IMG/VR virus record: IMGVR_UViG_3300030106_004085
Coordinates: 1-57,212 of that record
Origin: a virus
Reading direction: 5' to 3' (one strand)
Length of the DNA: 57,212 nt
Shown here one piece after another: positions 34,324 to 41,260 of this stretch (its first letter is position 1; the number at the start of each line of letters is the position of its first letter). The notes below the pieces were generated by a model. That model had not been told where the DNA came from, made no database searches, and was given only the letters and a program-made list of their open reading frames with translations. The translations under genes and the position numbers were made by a program.

Positions 34324-35079
34324 ATGGCTACTATTAATAACCTTAAGCAAGTCAAAGAAACCACCGAGAGCCACATCGAAGGCTTGCAAGACATCATGGT
34401 CTACGGTGACACGGAATGGCAGTTCGTTGACGACAATCAACGAATTGATTGGCTCGTAAGAGATGACGAAGGCAACGTGGTAACAACAGCACCAAACGAG
34501 GGCAGTAAATACCACCGCATTGAGCGTATCAACAACGCAACCGGGTTCGATGATAACGGTCAGCCTATCATCGAGCGTATGGCAAATGCGTTTGCACCAT
34601 ACGACATCAGTTACGAGGCCTTTATGAATGAGCATGACAAGGACGAACAGGGTCGTGCTAGATTGCACATCCGAATCAACCACTGTCTCCTCACTGCCAA
34701 AGATGAGCACGGTGGGGTCATGATATTCCCATCCGCTATCGGACTGGCTGAAGAGGTGACACTCGAAGACGGTACCCACACACTGAAAGAAGTACAGTCA
34801 GTACCAATTCAGAAGTGGCGTAGCAGTACCATCAAAGGCTTTAACCTTGCAGGATACGGTCAACGCACCGACATCCACATGCTTGAAGCTGACGGTGTTA
34901 GCACAGTAGTAGTAACAGGAATCGAAGAAGCTCTGTTCGATGACAGATTCGATTGCTTGCATGTTAAGCGTACTCAACCCACCAAGCAAGCGGGGCCGAG
35001 TGTTAGCGTAGCATCTGTCATTAGTGGCAATGCGACAGCTAAACAAGAGCAGCAAGTTGACGAAGACATCTTTGTATAA
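34324..35079 (+). CDS. Early protein, 251 aa, unknown
   Basis: The function is unknown. The ATG follows AAGGAG by 7 nt. The product is acidic, mixed alpha/beta: WQFVDDNQRIDWLVRDDEG early on, an IRINHCLLTAKDEHGG strand in the middle, and a long Thr/Val/Gly C-terminal part that ends DEQQVDEDIFV-like in an acidic-hydrophobic tip. Such tips occur in proteins that mimic the SSB C-terminal partner tail, but this resemblance is weak. The gene ends in a strong terminator (35123-35181), so it is likely a separate, well-expressed unit with elements A and B upstream. Confidence 0.7.
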   Translation: MATINNLKQVKETTESHIEGLQDIMVYGDTEWQFVDDNQRIDWLVRDDEGNVVTTAPNEGSKYHRIERINNATGFDDNGQPIIERMANAFAPYDISYEAFMNEHDKDEQGRARLHIRINHCLLTAKDEHGGVMIFPSAIGLAEEVTLEDGTHTLKEVQSVPIQKWRSSTIKGFNLAGYGQRTDIHMLEADGVSTVVVTGIEEALFDDRFDCLHVKRTQPTKQAGPSVSVASVISGNATAKQEQQVDEDIFV

Positions 35080-35122
35080 GCTGAATGTGACCTGTTAAGT
35101 ACATCTTAAAGACATTAATATA

Positions 35123-35181
35123 CCCTCGCGGTTCATACGATATACATCCAAGTGCATTGTGTGGACTGCGGGGGTTTTTTT
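35123..35181 (+). terminator. Strong intrinsic terminator
   Basis: A 16-bp stem with G-U pairs (CCCTCGCGGTTCATAC at 35123-35138 with GTGTGGACTGCGGGGG at 35159-35174), a 20-nt loop, and seven T bases to 35181. The next promoter's -35 starts 2 nt later. Confidence 0.85.
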
Positions 35182-35182
35182 A

Positions 35183-35211
35183 TTGACATTGCATTAGCGT
35201 ACCACATACAT
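35183..35211 (+). promoter_or_regulatory. Promoter of the next early unit
   Basis: Perfect -35 TTGACA (35183-35188), 17-nt spacer, -10 ATACAT (35206-35211), followed by the 12-mer at 35209. It starts the transcript for the 35234 gene and the genes after it. Confidence 0.65.
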
Positions 35212-35220
35212 CCGTTAGCA
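35209..35220 (+). repeat. 12-mer CATCCGTTAGCA, copy 2
   Basis: Identical to 33979-33990. It lies at the -10/initial-transcribed region of the promoter at 35183. Confidence 0.5.
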
Positions 35221-35233
35221 AAGGGAAGGATAG

Positions 35234-35599
35234 ATGAATACAAGACGAGAACGTCAGCGAATATTTATAGGAGGAGGAGATAGGCGACATCAAATAATGT
35301 ACCACTCACATACATGTTGCTTGAAACCGTCAGAGATATATGAATTAGCGGACATGATAGCAGTAAAACAGTATGGAAAACAGAGATGGTTTAACGTAGT
35401 TAAGCCCAGGTTTGCCGGTGAAGGTAAGCTTGATTGTTGTATCGAGGTAGTTGAGAAGTTTATATCCGATAAAGGTTCCGACCCAAAGGATACCAACTAC
35501 CGAAAAGTTTTTGATTATGTAAAGGAAATGGATCAATGCAAACTACCAATTGCGAAACCAGTTATTACTTCAACACTGCAACCAACACATTTCAAATGA
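35234..35599 (+). CDS. Early basic protein, 121 aa
   Basis: The function is unknown. The N-terminus is very basic (NTRRERQRIFIGGGDRRHQ). A His/Cys patch (HSHTCCLKPSE, about residues 25-35) could bind metal. A mixed region with helix ELADMIAVKQYG and an acidic helix ending CCIEVVEKFISDKG follows. Overlap with the next gene is 64 nt, so the C-terminus is encoded together with another frame. Confidence 0.6.
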   Translation: MNTRRERQRIFIGGGDRRHQIMYHSHTCCLKPSEIYELADMIAVKQYGKQRWFNVVKPRFAGEGKLDCCIEVVEKFISDKGSDPKDTNYRKVFDYVKEMDQCKLPIAKPVITSTLQPTHFK

Positions 35600-36006
35600 A
35601 CCTATCCAATGGATGGTCTATTGAATACGAGATGAAGGACAAGGAGATACTACGTAATAAGTATGGCGAACGAGAAGAAGTGCTAATGAAATACGGCAGT
35701 ATGAATATCAAAGTATATGACCCAACTAATAGTGAGTACGCACCACTATGCCAAGAGGATGTGAACCCTCAGGAAATTAGTGAGTACATAAACATAGTAA
35801 ATAAATACGACGAAGAAGATATACCACATGCAAACCTAGTAGATTACGTACAAGCACATGACCTGGATAGTCTGGTAGTATCCAACCAAGACAGCAAGAC
35901 ATTGCTATCTGTAATTAAATCCAATGAAGAACTAGAACAGATCAGAAAAAACCACGAGCCTCAGCTAACACAAGCTGACCTGCAAGGAGGGAGTGACAAT
36001 GCCTAA
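35536..36006 (+). CDS. Early acidic protein, 156 aa
   Basis: The function is unknown. The N-terminal strand-rich segment (TSYYFNTATNTFQMNLSNG and WSIEYEMKDKEILRN) is followed by an acidic helical region (ISEYINIVNKYDEEDIPHANL and ...ELEQIRKNHEP). The start at 35536 lies inside the previous gene, and its stop overlaps the next ATG by 8 nt. It is probably cotranslated, but a later start cannot be excluded. Confidence 0.6.
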   Translation: MQTTNCETSYYFNTATNTFQMNLSNGWSIEYEMKDKEILRNKYGEREEVLMKYGSMNIKVYDPTNSEYAPLCQEDVNPQEISEYINIVNKYDEEDIPHANLVDYVQAHDLDSLVVSNQDSKTLLSVIKSNEELEQIRKNHEPQLTQADLQGGSDNA

Positions 36007-36133
36007 AGTATTAATTGAATTAGAGTTTGACCATGATGTTGTCTCTGCTGAAGATGTATACAACTATCTGTATGAGATTCTAGAAAACGAGTGCTTGAGT
36101 TGGGAGATAGAAACTAATGGTAACTCTAACTGA
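35999..36133 (+). CDS. 44-aa protein in a dense overlap
   Basis: The ATG at 35999 follows AAGGAGGGA and overlaps the upstream stop (35536..36006) by 8 nt. The product is acidic, starting MPKVLIELEFD and running with a helical, Glu-rich middle. It overlaps the next gene by 17 nt. The function is unknown. Confidence 0.6.
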   Translation: MPKVLIELEFDHDVVSAEDVYNYLYEILENECLSWEIETNGNSN

Positions 36134-36329
36134 GAAAGAGGAAACAGTAGTAGATGAAGCATATAGATACTTCGTTGAGCAAGAACATGAGCCAACGCGA
36201 GCCGAGATGTATATGTGGACAGCAAGAAGAATGCAGAAGTACATGATGGCTGACTCACCTATGAATCGTCAGCAACTAGGTGTGCTTGAAGCAATCGTAT
36301 CATCATTACCTTGGGAGAAAGATAAATGA
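36117..36329 (+). CDS. Small helical protein, 70 aa
   Basis: The function is unknown. It contains two helices (VVDEAYRYFVEQEHEPTRAE and YMWTARRMQKYM) with an alternating acidic/basic pattern and ends PWEKDK. It overlaps the upstream 44-aa gene by 17 nt and the downstream lipoprotein gene by 4 nt (ATAAATG). Confidence 0.6.
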   Translation: MVTLTEKEETVVDEAYRYFVEQEHEPTRAEMYMWTARRMQKYMMADSPMNRQQLGVLEAIVSSLPWEKDK

Positions 36330-36433
36330 AAAAGATATTAATAGTATTGTTATGCCTATGCCTGGTATCCATGGCTGGGTGTAGGACATTGGTAGTAAGC
36401 AGCGACGCTCAAGTAGAAGTGTTCCGCTGGTAA
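36326..36433 (+). CDS. 35-aa lipoprotein
   Basis: It begins MKKILIVLLCLCLVSMAGC: a short basic start, hydrophobic core and lipobox (LVSMAGC), so it would be lipidated at Cys19 and exported. Only 16 residues follow (RTLVVSSDAQVEVFRW). Phage lipoproteins this small can block superinfection or act as outer spanins (Rz1 type), but no Rz partner is seen beside it. Start ATG lies on the TAAATG overlap with the upstream gene, with a GGGAGAAA site. Confidence 0.75.
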   Translation: MKKILIVLLCLCLVSMAGCRTLVVSSDAQVEVFRW

Positions 36434-36441
36434 GTAACTGG

Positions 36442-36518
36442 GTAGGGCTGGCGAGTCTATGCACAAACTCTCTCGTGCATACTAGGTGGGGATCTAGATG
36501 TACTCGTCAGCCCTCTAC
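36442..36518 (+). ncRNA. Three-way-junction RNA element
   Basis: An outer stem (GTAG-GGCTG-G-CGAGT with ACTCG-T-CAGCC-CT-CTAC, bases 36442-36456 and 36502-36518; one G-U and one 2-nt bulge) encloses two hairpins. One has a perfect 7-bp stem TATGCAC/GTGCATA (36458-36464, 36475-36481) with a 10-nt loop. The other is CTAGGT-GGGG-ATCTAG (36482-36497; one G-U). It ends just before the ribosome site of the next gene. No tRNA features or known ribozyme core were recognised. Confidence 0.6.
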
Positions 36519-36533
36519 CAGTAGGAGATATAC

Positions 36534-36734
36534 ATGAGCGAAGAGTATATAGACTGTGATCAATGTCAAGGCACAGGAATAGGTAAGTATGGGCCACCGG
36601 ATGAAAGCAAATGCTGGGTATGCGGTGGACGAGGTTACTTTACTGAGGAGACAGCATGCAATACGAACACTTATCAAAAGAAGAACGTGAAGAGTACCAC
36701 GCCTGGTTGGACAAGAAAGAACAGGAGGATATAG
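36534..36734 (+). CDS. DnaJ-type zinc-finger protein, 66 aa
   Basis: Two Cys pairs in a DnaJ-like pattern: CDQCQGTGIG (residues 8-17) and CWVCGGRG (residues 27-34), each a CxxCxGxG. They would hold one zinc. In cells such modules bind unfolded proteins or other proteins, but in phages small free forms are common and unassigned. The ATG lies 5 nt after a GGAGA site and just after the three-way-junction RNA. The C-terminal half overlaps the next frame by 79 nt. Confidence 0.65.
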   Translation: MSEEYIDCDQCQGTGIGKYGPPDESKCWVCGGRGYFTEETACNTNTYQKKNVKSTTPGWTRKNRRI

Positions 36735-36826
36735 ACTACCGGGAACGTATGTTAATTGGACTAACAGATATTAAACCTTTAGAAGGATACAAAGGATGGA
36801 AGAAACTAAAGCAGGACTGCAACTGA
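36656..36826 (+). CDS. 56-aa acidic/basic helical protein
   Basis: The ATG at 36656 follows GAGGAG and overlaps the zinc-finger gene by 79 nt in another frame. The product (MQYEHLSKEER...) is highly charged, with one long helix and a Lys-rich end; it stops at 36826 after the next gene has begun. The function is unknown. Confidence 0.55.
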   Translation: MQYEHLSKEEREEYHAWLDKKEQEDIDYRERMLIGLTDIKPLEGYKGWKKLKQDCN

Positions 36827-37128
36827 CACTTGACTGCGATGGTGCAGTGAACACGGTGTTCCTTGAGTTCAAGGATATAAGCAAGGGGAACCTTGCAACA
36901 CCTACACTATGCTCAATGCTAGGCGGTTCGATAAAGAACTTAATAGGAATCAGGCAGGTGCAGAAAATAAACGGTGTGATCAGCAGCTTTGAAGTTGATC
37001 TAGTTAAATTAACCCAAGCGTTTGAAAAGATAGAGGAGAGTTATAGAGATGAGCGAGAAGATAAACAAACTGATGGGAACGATAGCGATAACCAAGCCAC
37101 ACGTAATGAAGATGAGGGATGCGAGTAA
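36796..37128 (+). CDS. Early protein, 110 aa
   Basis: The function is unknown. A beta-rich middle (LQLTLDCDGAVNTVFLEF and INGVISSFEVDLV) with a helix at TLCSMLGGSIKNLIG suggests a small fold. The C-terminal 25 residues are Asp/Glu/Asn-rich. It overlaps the previous gene by 31 nt and the 334-aa gene by 80 nt, so much of its acidic tail is shared with the next gene's N-terminus in another frame. Confidence 0.6.
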   Translation: MEETKAGLQLTLDCDGAVNTVFLEFKDISKGNLATPTLCSMLGGSIKNLIGIRQVQKINGVISSFEVDLVKLTQAFEKIEESYRDEREDKQTDGNDSDNQATRNEDEGCE

Positions 37129-38053
37129 AGCTATTGATGAAATAGAAGGATACTTTAACCACATACCCCTAACGATAACAAGACCAGACATACCCATACA
37201 AACAAACGTAGAGATGGCATTAAGGGCATCGTTCAAGATCGTAGCTGGATACAAAGAAAGGTTTCAGATTGAAAGGCTATGGGAACCCAGAGCAAAGGTA
37301 AGAGACAAGTGGAAGTTCGGGTACTTAAAACCTATATCAAGGACAAGCCCGGACGATACGGATACAGCTGAGTATCACCACATAGGATACGCATTGCTAG
37401 TTAAAGACAGTGGAACGACAAGCGGATACAACATAGAGATCAGCTACAACCACGGGAATCAATGGCATTCACTAGAGTATGCGACCATACAATCAGGTAC
37501 TGTACCACTACCTGATAACTACTATCACGTATGCGTTTCGAAACTAGAAGCAATGCTTCTTGAATTACGTGGCAACGCATGGCCTGAGTTTAACGACAGA
37601 CTTGGTACAACTCAGACACACAGTATAGTTGACCAGATATTGAAGATGATATGGGAAGACGCTGTTGAAGTGCAGAAGAATGTGTATTGGATACCAGAAA
37701 CTGTGTATACATGGGAGACATTCAGGCAAGACATCAAGCATTTCTGTACAGTATTAGATTTCCCACCAGAAAGAAACCCTGAATCCGTTTCAGCGTTGTT
37801 TGAATCCCTAAAGAAAGACATCAAAGATAACATACATACTGCAAAGAGAGAAGCAAAGGATGAATTCAAGGGGTGGAAAGGACAGCATGCCCTAGAAAAC
37901 ATGAGTAAAGCAGATAAGTATCGAGAAATGTTTGGAGGATTAAAAGAATTCCAGGAACTTGTAGAAGAATTAAAAGACGAAGCAAAGCCATTAGCTTACG
38001 AGCATGTTGTTCGTGAGGAAGAAGATGTTTTCAGTGATATAACAATTGACTAG
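37049..38053 (+). CDS. Early protein, 334 aa, unknown
   Basis: The function is unknown. The N-terminal 250 residues are mixed alpha/beta with strands (LTITRPDIPIQTNVEMALRA, NIEISYNHGNQWHSLEYA) and a Trp/Tyr-rich middle. The last 80 residues are a long, charged helix typical of a coiled coil. GAGGAG lies 10 nt before the ATG, and the start lies 80 nt inside the previous gene. The one imperfect palindrome copy is at 37779. It precedes the MoxR/VWA genes by 17 nt, so it may act with them. Confidence 0.65.
   Translation: MSEKINKLMGTIAITKPHVMKMRDASKAIDEIEGYFNHIPLTITRPDIPIQTNVEMALRASFKIVAGYKERFQIERLWEPRAKVRDKWKFGYLKPISRTSPDDTDTAEYHHIGYALLVKDSGTTSGYNIEISYNHGNQWHSLEYATIQSGTVPLPDNYYHVCVSKLEAMLLELRGNAWPEFNDRLGTTQTHSIVDQILKMIWEDAVEVQKNVYWIPETVYTWETFRQDIKHFCTVLDFPPERNPESVSALFESLKKDIKDNIHTAKREAKDEFKGWKGQHALENMSKADKYREMFGGLKEFQELVEELKDEAKPLAYEHVVREEEDVFSDITID
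37779..37793. repeat. Dispersed palindrome copy 6, one mismatch (CTGAATCCGTTTCAG)
   Basis: One arm base differs (T for A at position 6). It lies in the 334-aa gene and is read as Glu-Ser-Val-Ser, again in the same reading register as the other intragenic copies. Confidence 0.65.
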
Positions 38054-38069
38054 TAGAAAGGTTAGACCT

Positions 38070-39173
38070 ATGAAGAAAGAAAACAAACAGCTTAATTGGG
38101 CATACATGATTGCACCTCAAGCAGGTGTGGCTGCCATGGCATACGGAGATCCAGGTACTGGTAAGACAGAGACAATCAAAGCATTAGCTGGTGCAACCAG
38201 CAGGCTATGGATACTCAACTCACTAGACCAGAAGGAACCGGAGGCCATGGGTGGATTCCCTAAGCCATCTGAAATCACACATCGAGGCAGGACATATCCA
38301 GTAGTAAAGAGAATACCTGAAGAAGACTTCGTGCGTGCCAAGCTTGAGCCATCCGTCATGCTGATTGATGAGTTCACCTGTGTATCAGAGGAGATCCAGG
38401 CAGCAGCCCTAGGATGGATGGCATCACCGCCTGAAAACTGTTGGGTATTTGCAGCAGGTAACAGGATTGAGCAGGCAGCTAATGGTAACGAGCTGACCGA
38501 ACCTATGATTAACAGGATGTTGATCGTAGATTGGGAGGTTGATGTTGATTCATGGAGTGAGGGTATGAACAACGGCGGTGAGTTTAGTCCGCCCGAAGTA
38601 CCTATCCTGCCTGCTGGATGGCAAGAGTTCGGGAAGATATATGCTGTACAGATCGCTGAGTTTGTGACTGGAGACACCACTCACTCACGGCCTGACTATC
38701 TCAATAAGGTCAACGACCCTGAGCGTATGGGTTTACCATTCCCTTCGCAGCGTAGCTGGACTAACCTCGCTAAGGTTCTAGGTGCAGCTGATTCTGTAGG
38801 TGCCAACATGGATACCAAGAATAAGATCGCTGCCGGTATGGTAGGTGAACACATAGCTTTAGAGTTCATGGCATTCCTTGAGCTGAGTGAATACAAAAGC
38901 CCAGAGGAAATACTTGCCAACCCTACTGAGACAGAAATACCTAAGCAAGCTCACGTAGCACTGTCGTATATACGATCTGTACTAAGAGCTGTGCATAGGC
39001 ACACAACTGCTGACAGATGGGAAGCAGCCAGGGTATTCCTTGCATATGTACACAAGAAACTGCCCGATGTTGCCAAGAGTCTTGAAGCTAAGCTGTACCA
39101 GATTAAACCTGAAGGGCACAAGCCTAATCAAGATGAGTTATTCAGTGAGCTAGAAAAAGAAAGGCTAGGATAA
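38070..39173 (+). CDS. MoxR-type AAA+ ATPase, 367 aa
   Basis: Walker A GDPGTGKT at residues 26-33, Walker B VMLIDEF near residue 90, and a sensor-1 type AAGN near 130 are visible. Length and motif order match MoxR ATPases, which pair with VWA proteins in bacterial and phage genomes to remodel or assemble protein complexes. The ATG at 38070 is chosen because AAAGG and a spacer precede it and the upstream frame would overlap the previous gene. It precedes the VWA gene by 11 nt. Phage MoxR-VWA pairs are known but their role is unsettled. Confidence 0.85.
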   Translation: MKKENKQLNWAYMIAPQAGVAAMAYGDPGTGKTETIKALAGATSRLWILNSLDQKEPEAMGGFPKPSEITHRGRTYPVVKRIPEEDFVRAKLEPSVMLIDEFTCVSEEIQAAALGWMASPPENCWVFAAGNRIEQAANGNELTEPMINRMLIVDWEVDVDSWSEGMNNGGEFSPPEVPILPAGWQEFGKIYAVQIAEFVTGDTTHSRPDYLNKVNDPERMGLPFPSQRSWTNLAKVLGAADSVGANMDTKNKIAAGMVGEHIALEFMAFLELSEYKSPEEILANPTETEIPKQAHVALSYIRSVLRAVHRHTTADRWEAARVFLAYVHKKLPDVAKSLEAKLYQIKPEGHKPNQDELFSELEKERLG

Positions 39174-39184
39174 TAGGGAATAAC

Positions 39185-40789
39185 ATGAGTGATTCATTGA
39201 AAACAAATGACTTACAAAGTAAAATAATCTACCGAGAAAGCAATAGTTTAAGGAAGGGTCGCCTTGCAGCAGCGAGGCTATGGCCCTTCGCCAGGAATGC
39301 TATCTTCTCTATGCGTCCTATACCTGTGAAGGGATTCGGTACGCTAGGAGTTGATAAGCACTGGCGACTAGCTTATGACCCGGACTTTATTGAGACACTA
39401 TCTGTCGGTGAACTGGGTGGGGTTATCCTACATGAGCTATTGCACTTGCTTAATAAACATCACGATAGATTTGAGTTAACTAACGACAGCTCAAAGGAAG
39501 ACATATCAGATTGGAATATTGCTACAGATATAGCAATCAACGAGATGTTATCCCAAGAGTTCGATGATCAAAGACCCAGTAAGCATGACAGATTAACCTT
39601 ACCGTTAGATGTTCTGTACTACTGGAACTTAAGTTACTCAGTACCTGGGCTAGAAGAGATAAAGATAGACGATCACTATAGCTCCGAAGAAAACTATAAA
39701 ATTATCAAGAGTTATAGAGAGGAAAGAAAGAAAGATGCCAAGAAAAGCAACCATAAACGCACCGACGAAGGAGAAGTTCCTGGAAGTGGACTCCAAGCTG
39801 GAGCAACTACAACAGACATCGAGGGCACTAGAGGAGTTGATGACAACAGTGTCGAAGATGGACGAGATAGTTCTGACACAGAGCCAGAACAAGGGAGCAA
39901 TACAGACACTAGCACAGCAAATAATGCACCTGAATCACACAACGATCCAGTCGATAGTGGAACTGCAGAACAACCTAGTGGAGCTCAAGATAACAGTGGA
40001 TGCCTTGATGTCTCCGCAGATGGAGAACTATCCTGGACAGGGGATGCACAGACCAGACCCTGTTCAGGAGGCCTTCCGCCCGACCTAAGCAGTGTACTTG
40101 GTGACCCCAACGACGATGAGCATGGCATTGGTTTATCTAAAGATGAGATAGCCAGCGTCATGAAGGACGTTGCGTATCGCACTCAATGCAATGAAGGGTA
40201 CACACCTGCAAGCATGAAGCGATGGGCAAAGGGAGTGTCAAAGCTAACGAACGATCCTTGGCGAAGAGTGCTTAACATAGTTAAGTCCGTAACCAAGAGA
40301 TCAAGAGGGTCAGGTCGCAGGAGATACAACAGGTTTAATTATCGCAGCAATTACAGCAATGTGATATTGCCAACGAGATCTCACAACGAACCCAGGATTA
40401 TGATTTGCTTAGACACATCTGGATCTATGATGGATCTAGACTTTAGCAAGGCACGTGGCCTAGTAAAGAACTTATTCAAGAACCTTAAGCAGACAAACAA
40501 AATAGACATATACACAGGCGACATGGCACTAGAGAATGTAGTGTCTATCAGTAAAGACCTAGCCGAGATGGAGTTAACTGGAGGTGGCGGCACTGATGTC
40601 GGTGTTCTTATTGAGGAATCTCTCAAGGAAATAGAGCACAAGCCAGACATCATTGTAGCTATCACTGATGGTTACACACCTTGGCCAAGTAAAGACATCG
40701 GTATCCCCTTGGTTATAGCCTACACCAGGGACTCGCGGATGCACAACACACCCAAGTGGGCAACCAGTATCCTATTGGAGGAGATTTAA
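39185..40789 (+). CDS. VWA/HExxH (DUF2201-like) protein, 534 aa
   Basis: The N-terminal part is a metallopeptidase-like domain with HELLHLLNKHHDR (HExxH at residues 83-87 plus a third His). Residues about 180-300 are a long Ser/Asp/Gly/Thr-rich linker. The C-terminal part is a von Willebrand factor A domain with the MIDAS motif CLDTSGSMMD near residue 408, followed by TGGGGTD near 460. The combination is that of putative VWA metallopeptidases that accompany MoxR ATPases. Codons of the linker also encode a complete coiled-coil frame (see 39735). The start has a weak GGGAA site. Confidence 0.85.
   Translation: MSDSLKTNDLQSKIIYRESNSLRKGRLAAARLWPFARNAIFSMRPIPVKGFGTLGVDKHWRLAYDPDFIETLSVGELGGVILHELLHLLNKHHDRFELTNDSSKEDISDWNIATDIAINEMLSQEFDDQRPSKHDRLTLPLDVLYYWNLSYSVPGLEEIKIDDHYSSEENYKIIKSYREERKKDAKKSNHKRTDEGEVPGSGLQAGATTTDIEGTRGVDDNSVEDGRDSSDTEPEQGSNTDTSTANNAPESHNDPVDSGTAEQPSGAQDNSGCLDVSADGELSWTGDAQTRPCSGGLPPDLSSVLGDPNDDEHGIGLSKDEIASVMKDVAYRTQCNEGYTPASMKRWAKGVSKLTNDPWRRVLNIVKSVTKRSRGSGRRRYNRFNYRSNYSNVILPTRSHNEPRIMICLDTSGSMMDLDFSKARGLVKNLFKNLKQTNKIDIYTGDMALENVVSISKDLAEMELTGGGGTDVGVLIEESLKEIEHKPDIIVAITDGYTPWPSKDIGIPLVIAYTRDSRMHNTPKWATSILLEEI
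39735..40088 (+). CDS. Nested coiled-coil gene overprinted on the VWA linker, 117 aa
   Basis: An ATG at 39735 with a GAGAGGA site (39717-39723) opens a +1 frame of 117 codons wholly inside the VWA gene. Residues 10-90 read as a regular heptad coiled coil (LEVDSKLEQLQQTSRALEEL, then further Leu/Ile/Val at a/d positions). A short Pro/Gly tail ends it. In this stretch the VWA frame is a disordered Ser/Thr/Asp/Gly linker, so the nested frame looks the more protein-like of the two. It is probably a genuine overlapping gene, perhaps a partner of the VWA or MoxR protein. Confidence 0.6.
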   Translation: MPRKATINAPTKEKFLEVDSKLEQLQQTSRALEELMTTVSKMDEIVLTQSQNKGAIQTLAQQIMHLNHTTIQSIVELQNNLVELKITVDALMSPQMENYPGQGMHRPDPVQEAFRPT

Positions 40790-40790
40790 G

Positions 40791-41195
40791 ATGGCTAGTT
40801 TTAGCAATGTAGTAATAGTTGGTAACCTAACAAGAGATGTTGACTTGCGTACTGTTGCAACCAGGAATGGCGACAAGGAAGTAGCAGATATAACAGTAGC
40901 AGTTAACGATGGTTACGGAGAAAACCAGGCAGTTAGCTTTATTGATGTTACTCTATGGGGTCAGCCAGCTAAATTCGCAAGCGACTTCATGGGTAAGGGG
41001 TGGCCTGTCTTAGTGCAGGGTACACTGAAACAAGAAACCTGGGAGAAGGATGGGCAGAAGCGAAGCAAGATCAAGATCGTCGGTAGTACGATTAAGAACT
41101 TGAGATCCAAGAGGGAAGCTGAAGAGATGGGGCTAGGTACTGAAACGGTTTCAGCATCTCAACCATCCTTCGATACAAGTGCACCACCATTCTAG
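40791..41195 (+). CDS. ssb: Single-stranded DNA-binding protein, 134 aa
   Basis: An OB-fold SSB: the start SFSNVVIVGNLTRDV, the strand pair SFIDVTLWGQPAKFA (residues about 48-62), WPVLVQGTLKQETWEKDG and KIKIVGSTIKNL are all characteristic. The C-terminal tail is short and ends SFDTSAPPF, lacking the usual acidic DDDIPF tip, so partner binding may be unusual. The palindrome copy at 41140 sits in this disordered tail. GGAGGAG precedes the ATG, and an inverted repeat follows the gene. Confidence 0.93.
   Translation: MASFSNVVIVGNLTRDVDLRTVATRNGDKEVADITVAVNDGYGENQAVSFIDVTLWGQPAKFASDFMGKGWPVLVQGTLKQETWEKDGQKRSKIKIVGSTIKNLRSKREAEEMGLGTETVSASQPSFDTSAPPF
41140..41154. repeat. Dispersed palindrome copy 7 (CTGAAACGGTTTCAG)
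   Basis: An exact copy in the disordered C-terminal tail of the SSB, read as Glu-Thr-Val-Ser. Confidence 0.9.
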
Positions 41196-41201
41196 TAGAT
41201 T

Positions 41202-41242
41202 AGCTAGGCCTGCAAGGGTATTGTCTCTCGCAGGCCTTAGCT
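41202..41242 (+). other. Stem-loop after SSB
   Basis: AGCTA-GGCCTGC (41202-41213) pairs with GCAGGCC-T-TAGCT (41230-41242) with one bulged base and a 16-nt loop. The run after it is CTTTAAG, too poor in T for a strong terminator. It may stabilise the SSB message or act as an attenuator. Confidence 0.5.
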
Positions 41243-41260
41243 TTAAGTGAGGAGATAAAA

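Noticed and set aside
36442-36518. tRNA gene
   Set aside because: The fold is a three-way junction without the T-loop TTC motif, anticodon arm proportions or a CCA-compatible end.
41202-41242. Intrinsic terminator after SSB
   Set aside because: The stem is strong but no T run follows, and genes continue on the same strand closely; kept as a stem-loop of unknown role.
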